Source: Bos javanicus
Taxonomy: Eukaryota; Chordata; Mammalia; Artiodactyla; Bovidae
DNA length: 64,000 nucleotides
Direction of reading: 5' to 3'
NCBI RefSeq assembly: GCF_032452875.1
Contig: NC_083883.1
Location: forward strand, 57,658,698-57,722,697
In this document: positions 1-9,997 of the stretch, one piece after another
Layout of the letters: each line of letters starts with the position of its first letter
Position numbering within the stretch: position 1 is the stretch's first letter
Translations under genes and position numbers: made by a program
The notes under the pieces: model-generated
What the model was told of the DNA's origin: nothing
The model's input: only the letters and a program-made list of their open reading frames with translations
The model's database searches: none

Positions 1-865
1 AAAGTCTAGGAGAGGTTTGTCCCCTCTGGTTCTGAGCTGTCATTGGAAAGCACAGTGATGAGGCTCTTTGGGCTGGGTGAGAGATGGTATGGGGGTTCCG
101 GCTCAGGGCTGCCATGTATTGGTCTGCAAGTTGTGTTGCCCATTTTGCTGGCCCCAGGGATCAAAGATGCTGGGATCCAGCCAGTGTTCTGTGCACCAAC
201 CCACGTGTCCTGTGCAGGAGGGTGACTCCCAGAGACAGACGTAGAATCATATTAAAACATGAAGCTGTGAGGAATCTGCCCAGATAGGGCACCTTTTAAA
301 AATTGGTTCTTACAGGGGGAGGGGAGGAAGAAGGTTACAGTGCATGAGTGTGCGTGTGTGTGTATCTTTTTCTAATTTCTCCCAAGCCTCCATCAGCTCA
401 CCAAGCTCCAAGCCAGTCCTGCACCAGCCCCAAGGTGCCACACAGACAATCCAACGGTGACTTTGCCTGCACGGTGGGGCAGGCCAGAGACCCCTCTCCA
501 GCTAATGCAGGAAGGCCATCAGCTGTCAGATAACACCATTTTTCAGTTACTGCCGACCACAGCTGAGTCTGAACCAGTGACCTCTCAATAAAAATCTCTC
601 AACTCCATTAACTCAGCCACCCAAGAGCCCAGCTCCTGATTACAGTTTAGTCCTGAACTTGGAGTCGCTGTTCGAGGGTCCTGTATTCACCGAGGTACTC
701 AGTTCAAACGTCCACCTGGGTGGGCCTCAAGTTGACTCAGGTGTGCAAGTTAGCCCACTCTGGAGTGGAGGGGTCACTGGAGGAGAGGTGACTGACCCTC
801 CGACAGTGACAGCCCCTCAGAGCAGAGCTGTCTGTCATGTCAGCCGGAAGTGAGGAGATATGACT
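1..865. other. Unique sequence, no gene seen
   Basis: No repeat family or convincing reading frame recognised. Short GT-rich patch near 343-363. The open frames here are short and have no protein-like composition. Confidence 0.5.
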
Positions 866-1190
866 CTGTGGGTGTGGGGGCATTTGTGAGGGAGGGTGTA
901 CGTGATTGCTTCTGTGAGCCTGAAGTTGTGTGTGTGGTGCGTGAATGTAGTCATGTGTGAAAGGATGCGAATGAGCTTATGGATTAATGTAACTGCAAAG
1001 GAGGATGTGTGTGTGCGCTTGTGTGTATTGTGTTTGTTGTCGGAGGCTGCACATACTGAATGCAAGAATGAGACAGAGAGAGAGAGAGCCTTTGAGGAAG
1101 GCGATGAGAAGGAGGAAGATACAGGAGCGGCGGGGGGAAAGAAAGAAGAAAAGATGAAGATGAGAGAGATGGAGGGCTTGGGAAGAAGAA
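866..1190. repeat. TG-rich then GA/purine-rich low-complexity DNA
   Basis: The plus strand is strongly TG-rich from about 866 to 1040, then has a short (GA)n run near 1074-1089 and a purine-rich tract to about 1190. The 156-codon open frame crossing it (896-1366) follows from this skew and is not treated as a gene. Confidence 0.6.
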
Positions 1191-2070
1191 GAGACTGCCC
1201 TGTAGCATGGCTGGTTCTCAAAAGCAGAGGGCTGGACCATCCTTATCAGATGCACGGTCTCAGGTCCCAGGATCACGAGGGGATGGAGAGAAGCAGAAGC
1301 AACAGCCAAGCAACTGCCTCCCCTCGTGTCCCCGCAGCTTGCAGATGGCTGACCTTCGATGACTGACTCACGTCACAAGCCCCCAGGGTCCGAGGCCCCC
1401 GGCACCCTGCTCCAGGGCTCCGGCTCTCAATCAGCATCCCCACACTTCCAGGTTTGGAGCCAAGGCCACTGCATTCTCACCGGCAAAGTGGCAGGTGATG
1501 GCTCTCATCTCCCCACAGCCTGCCTCTGCCCCTCCAGGCTCAGCTCTTAGCTGTCGTGAAGACGAGGCGAGGAGATGCGACTTGCCTCCAACCTTCCAGG
1601 AGGGGAACTGAGACAAGGAGCCATGAAACCAGTCCCCCAGTGTCCATTCACGCCTCCTCCTCCCTGAGGACACGAGAGGATGAGAGGGGCTGGAGCTCAG
1701 ACTTTTATGGTGGAGACAGCCCTGAGAGTGGGTCAGTCGGTGCTGTGTGCTCTGTGGGGACCTTCAGGAGGGACCAGAGTGACCCGAGCTGAGAACAGAG
1801 TAAAACCCACCTCTGCCCCCTGGGAGCACAGCTGTTAAATCCCCAGCAGGAAAGACCTGGCTTAGAAATGGCCATTTGTGTTGGGAGGTGCCTTCCATCA
1901 GGTAAAGACAACATTCTCAAGTGGTCTCAGCGGTTAGGACATTTTTGGAACCTATGCCAGGATCTGACCAGACCACTTTCTTTTCCTTCCTCCTCCAATG
2001 GTTTCCATCACTCAAACCCTGCCTGGGTCAGGCTGATTTTCTTTTCTTTTCCTTTCATTTCTGTTCTTCT
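1191..2070. other. Unique sequence, no gene seen
   Basis: No repeat recognised. A TGACTCA (AP-1 type) heptamer at 1364-1370 is directly followed by cgtcac. This could be a regulatory site, but a 7-bp match is weak on its own. Confidence 0.4.
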
Positions 2071-2074
2071 TTCT

Positions 2075-2185
2075 TCATTTAAGTAACCTTACTTTATACT
2101 ATTATATATGTTTCATGTGTATGACATTGTATCTGGACTTCTGTATACAGTACAGCGTCCTTACCACCTCCAGTATAGGGGCAGC
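2075..2185 (-). mobile_element. Old L1 3' UTR fragment (tentative)
   Basis: The stretch reading 'tatatatgtttcatgtgtatg' followed by 'gacttctgtatacag' resembles the antisense of an old L1 3' UTR. Too short and diverged to assign a subfamily. Confidence 0.3.
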
Positions 2186-2369
2186 CCTGGTGAGCGTAGC
2201 TGACTTCCAACTCTGATAAATACATTTCCAGTGATTCCTTGAAAGCAGAGGCTCACAAATAGGGAATTCTCTTTAGTCCAAAATCGATAACAGGAGGCGG
2301 AATTTCTTCTTCACACTCCTGCCAATCCCTGGAGCCCATTTCAAGAAACAGACTAAACTGAGGAAGAGA

Positions 2370-2475
2370 GGGAAGAGCAACAAGTCTAAAGCACCAACTA
2401 TGCGTAGGGTGCTGTGCTGGGTGCTTGCAAATGCATTTTCCAGGCACCGTGAGCTGAGCTGGACCAGAGGAAGCC
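2370..2475 (-). mobile_element. L2 or MIR 3' end fragment (tentative)
   Basis: Contains the diverged antisense motif of the L2/MIR 3' end: 'gcaccaactatgcgtagggtg' followed by 'ctgtgctgggtgcttgcaa', similar to 'cacctactatgtgccaggcac' in these families. Confidence 0.35.
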
Positions 2476-2525
2476 GGCAAATGTTCAGTGAGGGATTCTC
2501 AATCTAAGTGATGTTTGTTAAGTTG

Positions 2526-2581
2526 GGAAAGAGGCTTTTTTTTTTTTTTTTCCTTTATCACCACTCTAAATTTTTTTTTTC
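2526..2581. repeat. Two poly(T) runs
   Basis: A long T run near 2528-2551 and a second of about 10 T near 2571-2580. No SINE body is recognisable next to them. Confidence 0.7.
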
Positions 2582-2689
2582 TAAGTATAAATTTTGAAGC
2601 TAGACCTGGAGTCCCATCTTACTAGGAGAGAAAGCTAGAAAACTGGTAACTCCTGACCCAAATGCATAGTGTGTGGGGGACCTGAGTAC

Positions 2690-2765
2690 CTCTAAATCAG
2701 TGCTGTCCCCTCTCTGGACTCAATTTCCACATCACTAAAATGAGGGGGTTGAACAAGCAAGGGGC
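2690..2765 (+). mobile_element. MIR-family fragment
   Basis: Matches the MIR core: 'ctctggactcaatttccac' followed by 'actaaaatgagggggttg', equivalent to the 'cctcagtttcctcatctgtaaaatg' block. Confidence 0.45.
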
Positions 2766-3014
2766 TCTGATGAAGAGCCATGTGAGATGTGAATCAGACC
2801 TCCTGATCAGCTTGGGGAGTAAAGCATGATTGGGAGACAGGCATACAGTGAAACAAATCAATGGTCTGTCATTTGGTGGTGAGCTGTTTGATCAGCTCCC
2901 ACAGTGCCCCAGCCAGCACCGTGAACAGGGAACAGCTCCTGAGGCAGCCCTGAGCCCTGTGGGAAGGTCACCCACTCCTCCAGCCTACGTGGTATCTCAC
3001 CACAGATCGATCTC

Positions 3015-3170
3015 CTTAGTGTCATTGACCTTATGGTTGTGTAACCTTGAGCAAATCCTTTCACCTTTCTGTGTGCCTTGGTCTCTCCATTAGTAAAGTG
3101 CCCTGTATCCCTCCCAGACTTAGATCAAGGAGGATTAAGTGGTTATGAAAGAACTTTAAATACCAAATGC
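3015..3170 (+). mobile_element. MIR SINE
   Basis: Sense MIR: 'tgtgtaaccttgagcaaatc', then 'gccttggtctctccattag' and a 3' 'aggattaagtggttatgaaa' block in the expected order. MIR is an ancient tRNA-derived SINE mobilised by L2, and this copy is inactive. Confidence 0.6.
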
Positions 3171-3206
3171 CAAGTTTCTGTTCATTCAATATTTACGGGG
3201 ATCTTA

Positions 3207-3225
3207 AAAAAAAAAAAAAAAAAAC
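3207..3225. repeat. Poly(A) run
   Basis: About 19 consecutive A. No element body is recognisable immediately upstream. Confidence 0.7.
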
Positions 3226-3623
3226 AGTATTATCATAGCCATCAAGAAGGTAGTTAGAGGTAGGTGAGAAAGAAGCCGAGAACATAGCTCCTTGAGTTCA
3301 TGGAAGTGCGGGAGAGTTCATTCCCTTCTCTGCTGACTCAGTGGTGGCTTCTAGAAGAAGCAGAACCAGAGACGAGGCCTGGAGATAGGGGAGGAGACTC
3401 CAAGTGACGCAAGGCACCTGGTGTGAGAGGCAGGCTCCCGGGAGCGGCCTTGATGCTGGTCACTCCACGGCTTGCCCCAAAGACACTGGGCTTCCTCTCC
3501 TCATGCCCAGTCAGAGGCCAGCTGGCAGAGCCTGTGCCAGGGTGTGCTGGCATTCTCACAACGCTCAGAGCCCTTGGATCTGGGTGTTACCTTACATAGT
3601 CAGCATTCTTTCAATCCATTCTT

Positions 3624-3785
3624 TTTTTTTTTTTTAAGTCTTTATTGAATTTGTTACAATATTGTTTCTGTTTTGGTGTTTTGGCCAGGAGGCATGTGGG
3701 GTCTTAGATCCCTGATCAGGGATTAAACCTGCGCCTCTTGCATTGGAAGGTGAAGTGTTAGCCACTGGACCACCAGGGAAGCCCC
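3624..3785 (-). mobile_element. CHR-type (tRNA-Glu) SINE
   Basis: Reverse orientation. The tRNA-like head ends in 'ccaccagggaagcccc'; the body contains 'ccctgatcagggattaaacc' and the poly(T) end is at 3624. Direct repeats flank it: 'tcaatccattctt' before and 'tcagttcattctt' after, two mismatches in 13 bp. CHR SINEs are restricted to cetartiodactyls. Confidence 0.85.
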
Positions 3786-3802
3786 TCAGTTCATTCTTTA
3801 GT

Positions 3803-3900
3803 CACATACTCATTCCTGCAGCATTCATTTCCTGAGCTCCTGCTACCCCGCTGACTGCCTGGAGGGGAGCCAGGGAAGGAGTCAACAGTGTGAATGAAGT
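3803..3900 (-). mobile_element. L2 3' end fragment
   Basis: Diverged antisense L2 terminus: 'cattcatttcctgagctcc' followed by sequence compatible with the L2 3' UTR. Weak. Confidence 0.35.
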
Positions 3901-3949
3901 TCCAACAAAAACAGCCCAGAGGGGCCATCCTCATCGGAGCCCTAAGCAT

Positions 3950-4125
3950 GCCAATGAAGAAGCTCCTCGGGCATTCCAACGCCCTCTGACATCAAGAGGA
4001 ACAGACATGAGCCATCCCACCAACCTGTCTGAATTCGCAATCCTAGGACTCTTGAGAATTGATCAAGTTGTCATTCTTTCAAGCTACTACATTTTGGAAA
4101 TTATAGAGATAACCAGATATTGAAA
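3950..4125 (+). mobile_element. MLT1-like LTR fragment (tentative)
   Basis: The end of this block resembles the 3' end of MaLR-type LTRs: 'ttcaagctactacattttgg' for 'ttaagccactaagttttgg', then a diverged 'gagataaccagata' for 'gcaatagataactaa'. No internal retroviral-like sequence is present. Confidence 0.35.
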
Positions 4126-4359
4126 TGGGAGCTTGGAGCAGGGTAGGGGCACTGGAGGAGCACTTTCTTTCAGGACAGCAAGGGAGGCTTCCCTGTTGAG
4201 GTCGATTGGGGTGTATTGGGCGAGAAGGAGGGTTCTAAGACCTCCTCCTCATCCTGCTTTGTCCGCACAGCCAGCCCCACCCAGAGAGCTGCCTCCCTCA
4301 TCTGACAGCAGAGCAGGAGTAAAGCAAATGTCTTCCCAGAGAGAGGGATTTTGCTGCAA

Positions 4360-4690
4360 ATCCCTAATCAATGAGGGAAAATTTGAAGAGATTAAGGTAG
4401 CTGCCACTCTGCACACGTCTTCCCTCCCTTCCCACTACTGGGCCTCTGCTTCCTCTGACTTTATCTTTCTCCCCCTCTATTTCTGCCCCTTCTGCACACA
4501 CAGACCTACCTGTTCTTTCTGTTCCTTCCTCCCCTGCCCATCCTTCCCCTCTTCCCTCCAGGTACCCCTCCTTTCCTGTGTCTCTTTGCCCCTCTCTTGC
4601 TCCCGCTTGTCTGTCTTCCCTGCCAGCCTCTTTCCCACCCCCACACTCCACCTGCTGCCGAGGCTTTTTTTTTTTTCTCGACAGCCACTC
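4360..4690. repeat. Pyrimidine-rich low-complexity tract
   Basis: The plus strand is dominated by C and T (ccctctt, cttccct, tctttct blocks), ending in a T run near 4667-4677. Stop codons need purines, so this skew explains the 244-codon open frame at 4133-4867, which I reject as a gene. Confidence 0.6.
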
Positions 4691-5003
4691 TCTGGTCTTG
4701 AGGGGATGCTTTCACTGTGTATAAATTTAGGAGCAGAAAAAGTATCCTTTTGGCAAGCCCAGAGGGAGACGTGTCTGCTTCCATCCCCAGCCCCGATCCC
4801 ACCCACCCCTGGAAGTAAATGTCCTGAAGAACTTGGTCTCCTGAGATCAACTCTCTCCATGTTTTAGGAGCAGGAGAGCCTGTTTCAAGCAGAGGGGTGG
4901 GATCAGAAAGCACGGGTGAGTGAGTAGGGGTGGTGGGCTCAGGATCATGCATATTAGGGTGGTTGTCAGAGATCCAGATTTGGATAAGAATAACCATGAT
5001 ATT

Positions 5004-5036
5004 GAGTTGGACACGACTTAGAGACCGAACAACAGC
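5004..5036 (+). mobile_element. 33-bp BovB/Bov-tA 3' tail micro-insertion
   Basis: The segment starts 'gagttggacacgactt' and ends 'gaccgaacaacagc', the extreme 3' end shared by BovB and Bov-tA/Bov-A. It is flanked by a perfect 12-bp duplication 'aaccatgatatt' at 4992-5003 and 5037-5048. This is a complete retrotransposition product truncated to its last 33 bp. Confidence 0.85.
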
Positions 5037-5048
5037 AACCATGATATT

Positions 5049-5775
5049 ATGTAACATTTAAGAACACCTTGCACTTGCCGGGCGTGACTCTTTAGGCTTC
5101 CAAAGCACGCTTACATATGTCTTGTTTCCCTCTTTCTGCAGACTCTCCTCCCAGTTGCAGGCCTCATGTCATAACCCATCCACCCATGAGGACCTCCTGT
5201 GAGTCCCACCTATTGCACAAAACCTGGGGAACTAATTCCTATAGTACTGAGCATTCACTTCTCAGAATTTGGCTCCTGATTATTCATGGTCCTATTTCTT
5301 TCTTTTTCTGTTTCTGGTGTGTAAGTCTTTTCCCCCTACTAGGGCCCTGCAGGGCTCAGAGCAGACCTGATGCTTCTGCTACATGGTTCAGGGGCTGACT
5401 TGGTGCTGAGTATCTGGTAGGGGGTCAATAGTATATGATTGATGAACTGACTATGTCTCATACAATTTATCATATCTCATACAAACCTGTGAAGCAGGCA
5501 GGAATGCCCATTCTTGTTTCTCTCACTATGATGTCTAATGGTATTGGGTTGGAGAGTATATCTTATCTGTCCTCTGGATCCAAGGAATGCATTTATTCCA
5601 TTAATTCTGCAAGGCTTGCCACAGTCTGGGTGTAGGGGGCAAGGGAGAGAGAACCGAGAGGGTCTATGATGGGCTTCTTATAGCGTGCTTGTACACCTCA
5701 GGGTCTCACCTTGCTCAGATGCTTAGAACAGAGCTCATACCTACAAAGTGAACACTTTCAGTGTTCCAAGTAGAA
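5049..5775. other. Unique sequence, no gene seen
   Basis: No repeat or coding signal recognised. Confidence 0.4.
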
Positions 5776-5779
5776 TGGC

Positions 5780-5965
5780 TAAGGTTTGAGGTTTGCTTTC
5801 AGACAGAACTGTGTTCAAATCCCAGCTAGACTAGCACTATCTTCAAAGCTCACTTTTCTCATCTGTGAAGTGGGTTTAATTTTTGCCTAGTTGATTTGTA
5901 AAAAGGATTAAATGATTTAGCTTATGGAAAGCCATGAGCATAGTATCCCGGCCTTGGTTACTGCT
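5780..5965 (+). mobile_element. MIR SINE
   Basis: Sense MIR in order: 'ctgtgttcaaatcccagct', 'cttttctcatctgtgaagtg', 'aggattaaatgatttagct'. Confidence 0.65.
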
Positions 5966-6370
5966 CAGAAAATGACAGTCTTATTCTTTGACATCACAGG
6001 CTCCATGTTGCCTGGACCTTCTTGTCAAGGAGATAAGAGAATCCAGGAGTCAGAGGGGCCTCCTTGGCTGCCCAAACAGTCATCTTCACAGAGGCTATGT
6101 CCACCTGAACTCTGGCTCCTCACTCAGGGCATTATCCTGTTCCTTCACCCTAGAGAATCAAAAGTGAGACTCCAGTGCCAATGAGACCAGTTCATAGCTA
6201 GGGCTTGCTCCAAAAAGGAGTATGGAGAAGAGAAAACCGTAGAAGCAAGGGCTGAGGGGAATCCACTAATGAAGCCTCTTGTAGCACATGCACAGGCTGC
6301 CCCGAACAGATAATTTACTAGCAATACAGAAAAGGTGAAGCAAACTCTTCAAGTGAAAGAACAGGGAGGT
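5966..6370. other. Unique sequence, no gene seen
   Basis: No repeat or convincing coding signal recognised. Confidence 0.4.
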
Positions 6371-6374
6371 TAGA

Positions 6375-6560
6375 AAAGGAACAAGGATTTACTGTATAGC
6401 ACAGGAAAATATATTCAATATTTTCTAATAACCTATAATGGAAAAGAATCTGAAAAAGTATTTCTATATTCATATATGTGTATATATATATGAATCACTT
6501 TGCTAAATACCAGAAACTAACACAGCACTGTAAATCAACTACCTCAGTAAGAAAGAAAAA
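6375..6560 (+). mobile_element. Artiodactyl L1 3' UTR fragment
   Basis: Sense L1 3' end: 'ggatttactgtatagcacag', 'aataacctataatggaaaag', a short (TA)n-rich patch near 6475-6492, 'gaatcactttgct', and 'aacacagcactgtaaatcaac'. 5'-truncated; no ORF2 sequence is attached. Confidence 0.8.
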
Positions 6561-7200
6561 TTAACAGCAAAAATACAGATAAGGGAGGGATGGCTTGTTG
6601 GCAGTGCATATAGAAAACGCATAAGGGTTTTCACTGACTGTAAGTTCACTATAAACCAATGATGTGACGACAAACACACACACGAGTCAGGAAAAAGCTT
6701 GAATGGGTTCTAGATTGGACATTATATAGTAGCTAAAAGAAGGGATGTGACAATTCTACACAATTTGCTGTTGGACTGTGGTTTTCAAGCCTGGACCTCA
6801 CTCTTAAACGGCACAGGAGACAAAAGGTATGTTCAGAAAAGAATGCCCGGGATGGCAAAAAATTGGGAACTGTGAATTACAGGGACCAGCTGAAAGAATA
6901 AAATGCTTTTAGTCTAAGGAACTGAAGACTCAAAGTCCAAGGGTACCCAAGCTAAATAATTGAAGGTAAGCCTTGAGAAAGGGATTTTGTTCTTCTGTGG
7001 GATCCCAGGGGACATGCTGACTTCAGGAGGTGTGTCTGTATGGAGATGGACTCCTGTCCCAAGTAAAGATTAACTCATGCTTGCTTAAAACTGTCCAAGG
7101 ATGGGCCTCTGAGGAAGTGGGTGGGCTCATGTGGGTGGCATGTGAGTCGACACTGAATCTCATGGGATGAGGATGGAGCTGTGGTCAGTCTTGTATTTGG
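6561..7200. other. Sequence of unknown origin, no gene seen
   Basis: No confident repeat match. Lies between two artiodactyl L1 3' ends in opposite orientation (6375-6560 plus, 7205-7640 minus). Confidence 0.35.
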
Positions 7201-7204
7201 AAGA

Positions 7205-7640
7205 AGGTTTTGTTTTTTAAACTTTGTTTTGTGTTGGGGTATAGCCGATTAACGATGTTGCGGTAGCAGTGCAGGGACTCAGCCACATGTATACACATGT
7301 ATCCGTTCTCCTCCAAACCCATCTAGGCAGCCAGGTGACACTGAGTAGAGTTCCCTCTGTGAGTCCTTATTGGTTATCCATTTTGAATACAGCACAGGGT
7401 ACACGACCTTCCCAAACTCTAAATATCCCTCACGGCCTGGCAACTGTAAGTTCATTTTCTAAGTCTGTGAGTCTCTTTCTATTTTGTATCTTCGTTTGTA
7501 TCATTTATTTTTAGATTCCGCATATGAGGAATGTCATTCGGTATCTCTCCTTCTCTGTCTGACCAACTTCACTCAGTATTAGACTCTCTAGGTCCATGCA
7601 TGTCGCTGCAAATGGCATTATTTCATTTGACAACGTGGGC
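7205..7640 (-). mobile_element. Artiodactyl L1 3' UTR fragment
   Basis: Antisense L1 3' UTR. Diagnostic blocks are 'ttggggtatagccgattaac', 'tgagtagagttccctctgtg', 'ccttattggttatccatttt', 'tctgtgagtctctttctatt' and 'catgtcgctgcaaatggcat'. Diverged and without coding sequence. Confidence 0.85.
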
Positions 7641-8160
7641 CGAGAGGTCCCTCCGTAGCTAGGTGTTAAATAGTTCATTCTTTCTGTTTTTCTCCTTGAC
7701 CAATCGCAGCCAGTCTGCCTCTGGGCAAAAGCCTGAACCTAGACTTCCAGCATGTGTGGGGTGGCCAGGCTGGCTCTGGGACAAGAGCCTGGCTTGGTCA
7801 TACTCTCCCGTGGGGTGAGCTCCCATCAGAAAGGGGCAGGGAGGGGGAGGTGCCATGTCCAGGAGGAGGCTGGCGGGGCCTCTCTGTCAAACACCCACAG
7901 TAGCAGCTATAACATTACTGGTTGGAGTGTGGATGGAAGAGAGGAAGGCGGGAGTGGCAGGAGTAGGCTGATTTAACAGTTGATGTGAGCATTTCTGAGA
8001 CAGGGAGGTAGGGAGAGGGGTAGGTGAAGTGGTTAGGGCAGAATGCCTTTGACCCGTGGCAGGCTGTTCTGAGGAAATGGAAGCCTTCAGAATTTCTAAG
8101 ACCATCTGCTGCCTTCGTGAGTCTTCTATTTCCTACAATTACCAAGGCTCCCTATAATCG
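7641..8160. other. Unique sequence, no gene seen
   Basis: No repeat recognised. Part of the 3' end of this stretch may belong to the protein-like segment that follows, but its reading is not clear here. Confidence 0.35.
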
Positions 8161-8162
8161 AG

Positions 8163-8655
8163 TGAATTTTTCCCCAGCAAATTGTCTATTCTAATGAGCA
8201 CAGGAGACGGTGTCCACATTGCAGTGAACAACCAATGAAAAGATTCAGGCTACCCTAAATCTCTGTCCTCTGTTTATTGCATCCAGAATATAATTTTGTA
8301 AATTTGGTTGGTACAGACCACCAGGAAGCAAAGGCGAAAGCAAAGAAGCTGGAGTGTGAGGTTGGCAGGCGGCAAGCCCTAAAATCTCAAAACCAAGAGA
8401 ATGTAACAAGAAGGAAGATACTTCAGCGATGGCCCAAAGACAACATACTTGAGCAGGTTTGCTCAGTGAAGGTAAATGAAACTTCTCAACAGAAATACAA
8501 AACTGTTAAAAGGATAGAATTTGAAGAGGGTGGATAAAACTTCCTCTGCACCTAAGAGTGTGAATGACATAGCTAATAGTCACACTAGCAGAAACATTAG
8601 CCAGTTTGATCTGCTAAATGCTGGAGGTCGCTTTCAAACAAAGAAAACATTGTGA
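8163..8655 (+). pseudogene. Protein-like broken reading frame, family not recognised
   Basis: One frame is open from 8166 to 8255, stops with TAA at 8256, and reopens from 8259 to 8534 (92 codons). After the TAA at 8535-8537 the next frame continues from 8536 to a TGA at 8653. The translated pieces look like real protein: a Cys pair in 'RRRCPHCSEQ', a Lys/Arg-rich probably helical stretch ('EAKAKAKKLECEVGRR'), and after the shift 'SQFDLLNAGGRFQTKK'. There is no ATG at a sensible start; the 8277 start is a TTG. No poly(A) tail is visible and a BovB fragment begins about 90 bp downstream. I read it as a decayed gene copy, processed or exonic, with two in-frame stops counting the one at 8163 and one frameshift. 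A splice-acceptor-like 'cctctgtttattgcatccag' ends at 8285, so a single exon is also possible. I do not recognise the family. Confidence 0.35.
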
Positions 8656-8746
8656 CTTGGTTCTTCCTCCTGACGCTGGGAAGCAACCCCAGTGCTGCTA
8701 CATTTGCCCTCTGAGGCTTCAGTTTAACACTAGGATGTTAACATGG

Positions 8747-9375
8747 GGCTGGGGAAACAATGGAAACAGCGTCAGGCTTTATCTTTTTGGGCTCCAAAAT
8801 CACTGCAGATGGTGACTGCAGCCATGAAATTAAAAGACACTTACTCCTTGGAAGGAAAGTTATGACCAAACTAGATAGCATATTAAAAAGCAGAGATATT
8901 ACTTTGCCAACAAAGGTCCGTCTAGTCAAGGCTGTGGTTTTTCCAGTGGTCATGTATGGATGTGAGAGTTGGACTGTGAAGAACGCTGAGTGCCAAAGAA
9001 TTGATGCTTTTGAACTGTGGTGTTGGAGAAGATTCTTTGAGAGTCCCTTGGACTGCAAGGAGATCCAACCAGTCCATCCTAAAGGAAATCAGTCCTGGGT
9101 GTTCATTGGAAGGACTGATGCTAAAGCTGAAACTCCAGTACTTTGGCCACCTCTTGCGAAGAGTTGACTCATTGGAAAAGACCCTGATGCTGGGAGGGAT
9201 TGAGGGCAGGAGGAGAAGAGGACGACAGAAGATGAGATGGTTGGATGGCATCACCAACTCGATGGACGTGAGTTTGAGTAAACTCTGGGAGTTGGTGATG
9301 GACAGGGAGGCCTGGTGTGCTGCAATTCATGGGGTCGCAAAGAGTCGGACACGACTGAGTGACTGAACTGAACTG
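8747..9375 (+). mobile_element. BovB LINE (RTE) 3' fragment, frameshifted
   Basis: This is the 3' end of the ruminant BovB retrotransposon. The first frame (8760-9167) encodes the C-terminal part of the endonuclease/reverse-transcriptase protein, with family-typical 'VMYGCESWTVKNAE' and 'IDAFELWCWRR'. The continuation ('MRWLDGITNSMDVSLSKLW', ending 'GVAKSRTRLSD') lies in a different frame up to 9366. Compared with the remembered family sequence there is one extra T in the run near 9034-9038, so the frame is broken at about residue 92. The endonuclease and the catalytic RT motifs lie upstream in a full element and are absent. It ends at the family terminus 'gactgaactgaactgact'. Non-autonomous and dead. 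Confidence 0.95.
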
Positions 9376-9390
9376 ACTTGACTTCTATAG

Positions 9391-9620
9391 GCTTCCCAGG
9401 TGACTCAGTGGTTAAAGAATCCACCTGCCAATGCAGGAGGCGCAAAAGACACGGGTTTGATCCTTGGGTTGGGATAATCCCCTGGAGTAGGAAATTACAA
9501 CCCACTCCAGTATTCTTGCCTGGAAAATTCCATGGACAGAGGAGCCTAACAGGCTATAGTCCATGGGGTCACAAAGAGTCGGACATGACTGAGCGCACAC
9601 ACACACGCACACACACACAC
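9391..9620 (+). mobile_element. Bov-tA SINE with AC-repeat tail
   Basis: tRNA-Glu-like head ('gcttcccaggtgactcag', 'gggtttgatccttgggttgg') joined to the BovA body ('ccactccagtattcttgcctg') and BovB-type tail ('gagtcggacatgactgagcg'), ending in a (CA)n run at 9597-9620. Target-site duplication: 'ttgacttctatag' at 9378-9390 and 'ttgacctctatag' at 9621-9633, one mismatch. It inserted at the 3' end of the BovB fragment. Confidence 0.95.
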
Positions 9621-9633
9621 TTGACCTCTATAG

Positions 9634-9997
9634 TTTGAGTTCCGGTGTTCTAATTCTATGACCCAAACCTCAGCTCTCTGTTAGCTGGTTCCCTCTGTCT
9701 GTAAGACACCACTGTCTTTGGGTGGGGAACTCCAGGACTGCTGTGCTGTTCTTTGGGATCCAGGTGGCAGGTGGAGTGTGTGAAGACAAGGAAGAAGCTG
9801 GCACTTCCCCCACCTTGTCTGTTCATGTCCTGGAAGGTCCTTCAGAGAACTGCTACTGGAGAACAAGGAACCCAGAAGGGCGCCCTTCTCTCCAGCCAGG
9901 TGGGAATGAGGTTAACTCAGAGTTTTGATGTCACATCATGTTTGGAAGCAACGAGAATGATTCTATTGGTGAAAAGAAAAAGAATATCTCACTCGTT
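9634..9997. other. Unique sequence, no gene seen
   Basis: No repeat or coding signal recognised. Confidence 0.4.

Noticed and set aside
896..1366. 156-codon plus-strand frame
   Set aside because: Arises from TG-rich and GA-rich low-complexity DNA; no recognisable protein.
4133..4867. Longest open frame in the window (244 codons, plus strand)
   Set aside because: It spans a C/T-rich tract where stop codons are rare by composition. Ser/Pro/Leu/Phe-rich with no domain, and no splice or promoter context.
8760..9366. BovB frames as a host gene
   Set aside because: The sequence is the C-terminal part of the BovB LINE protein and its 3' terminus; frameshifted and lacking the catalytic part.
9391..9470. 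tRNA-like heads of Bov-tA/CHR SINEs as tRNA genes
   Set aside because: They resemble tRNA-Glu only as SINE heads, are joined to SINE bodies and show no intact cloverleaf I can support.
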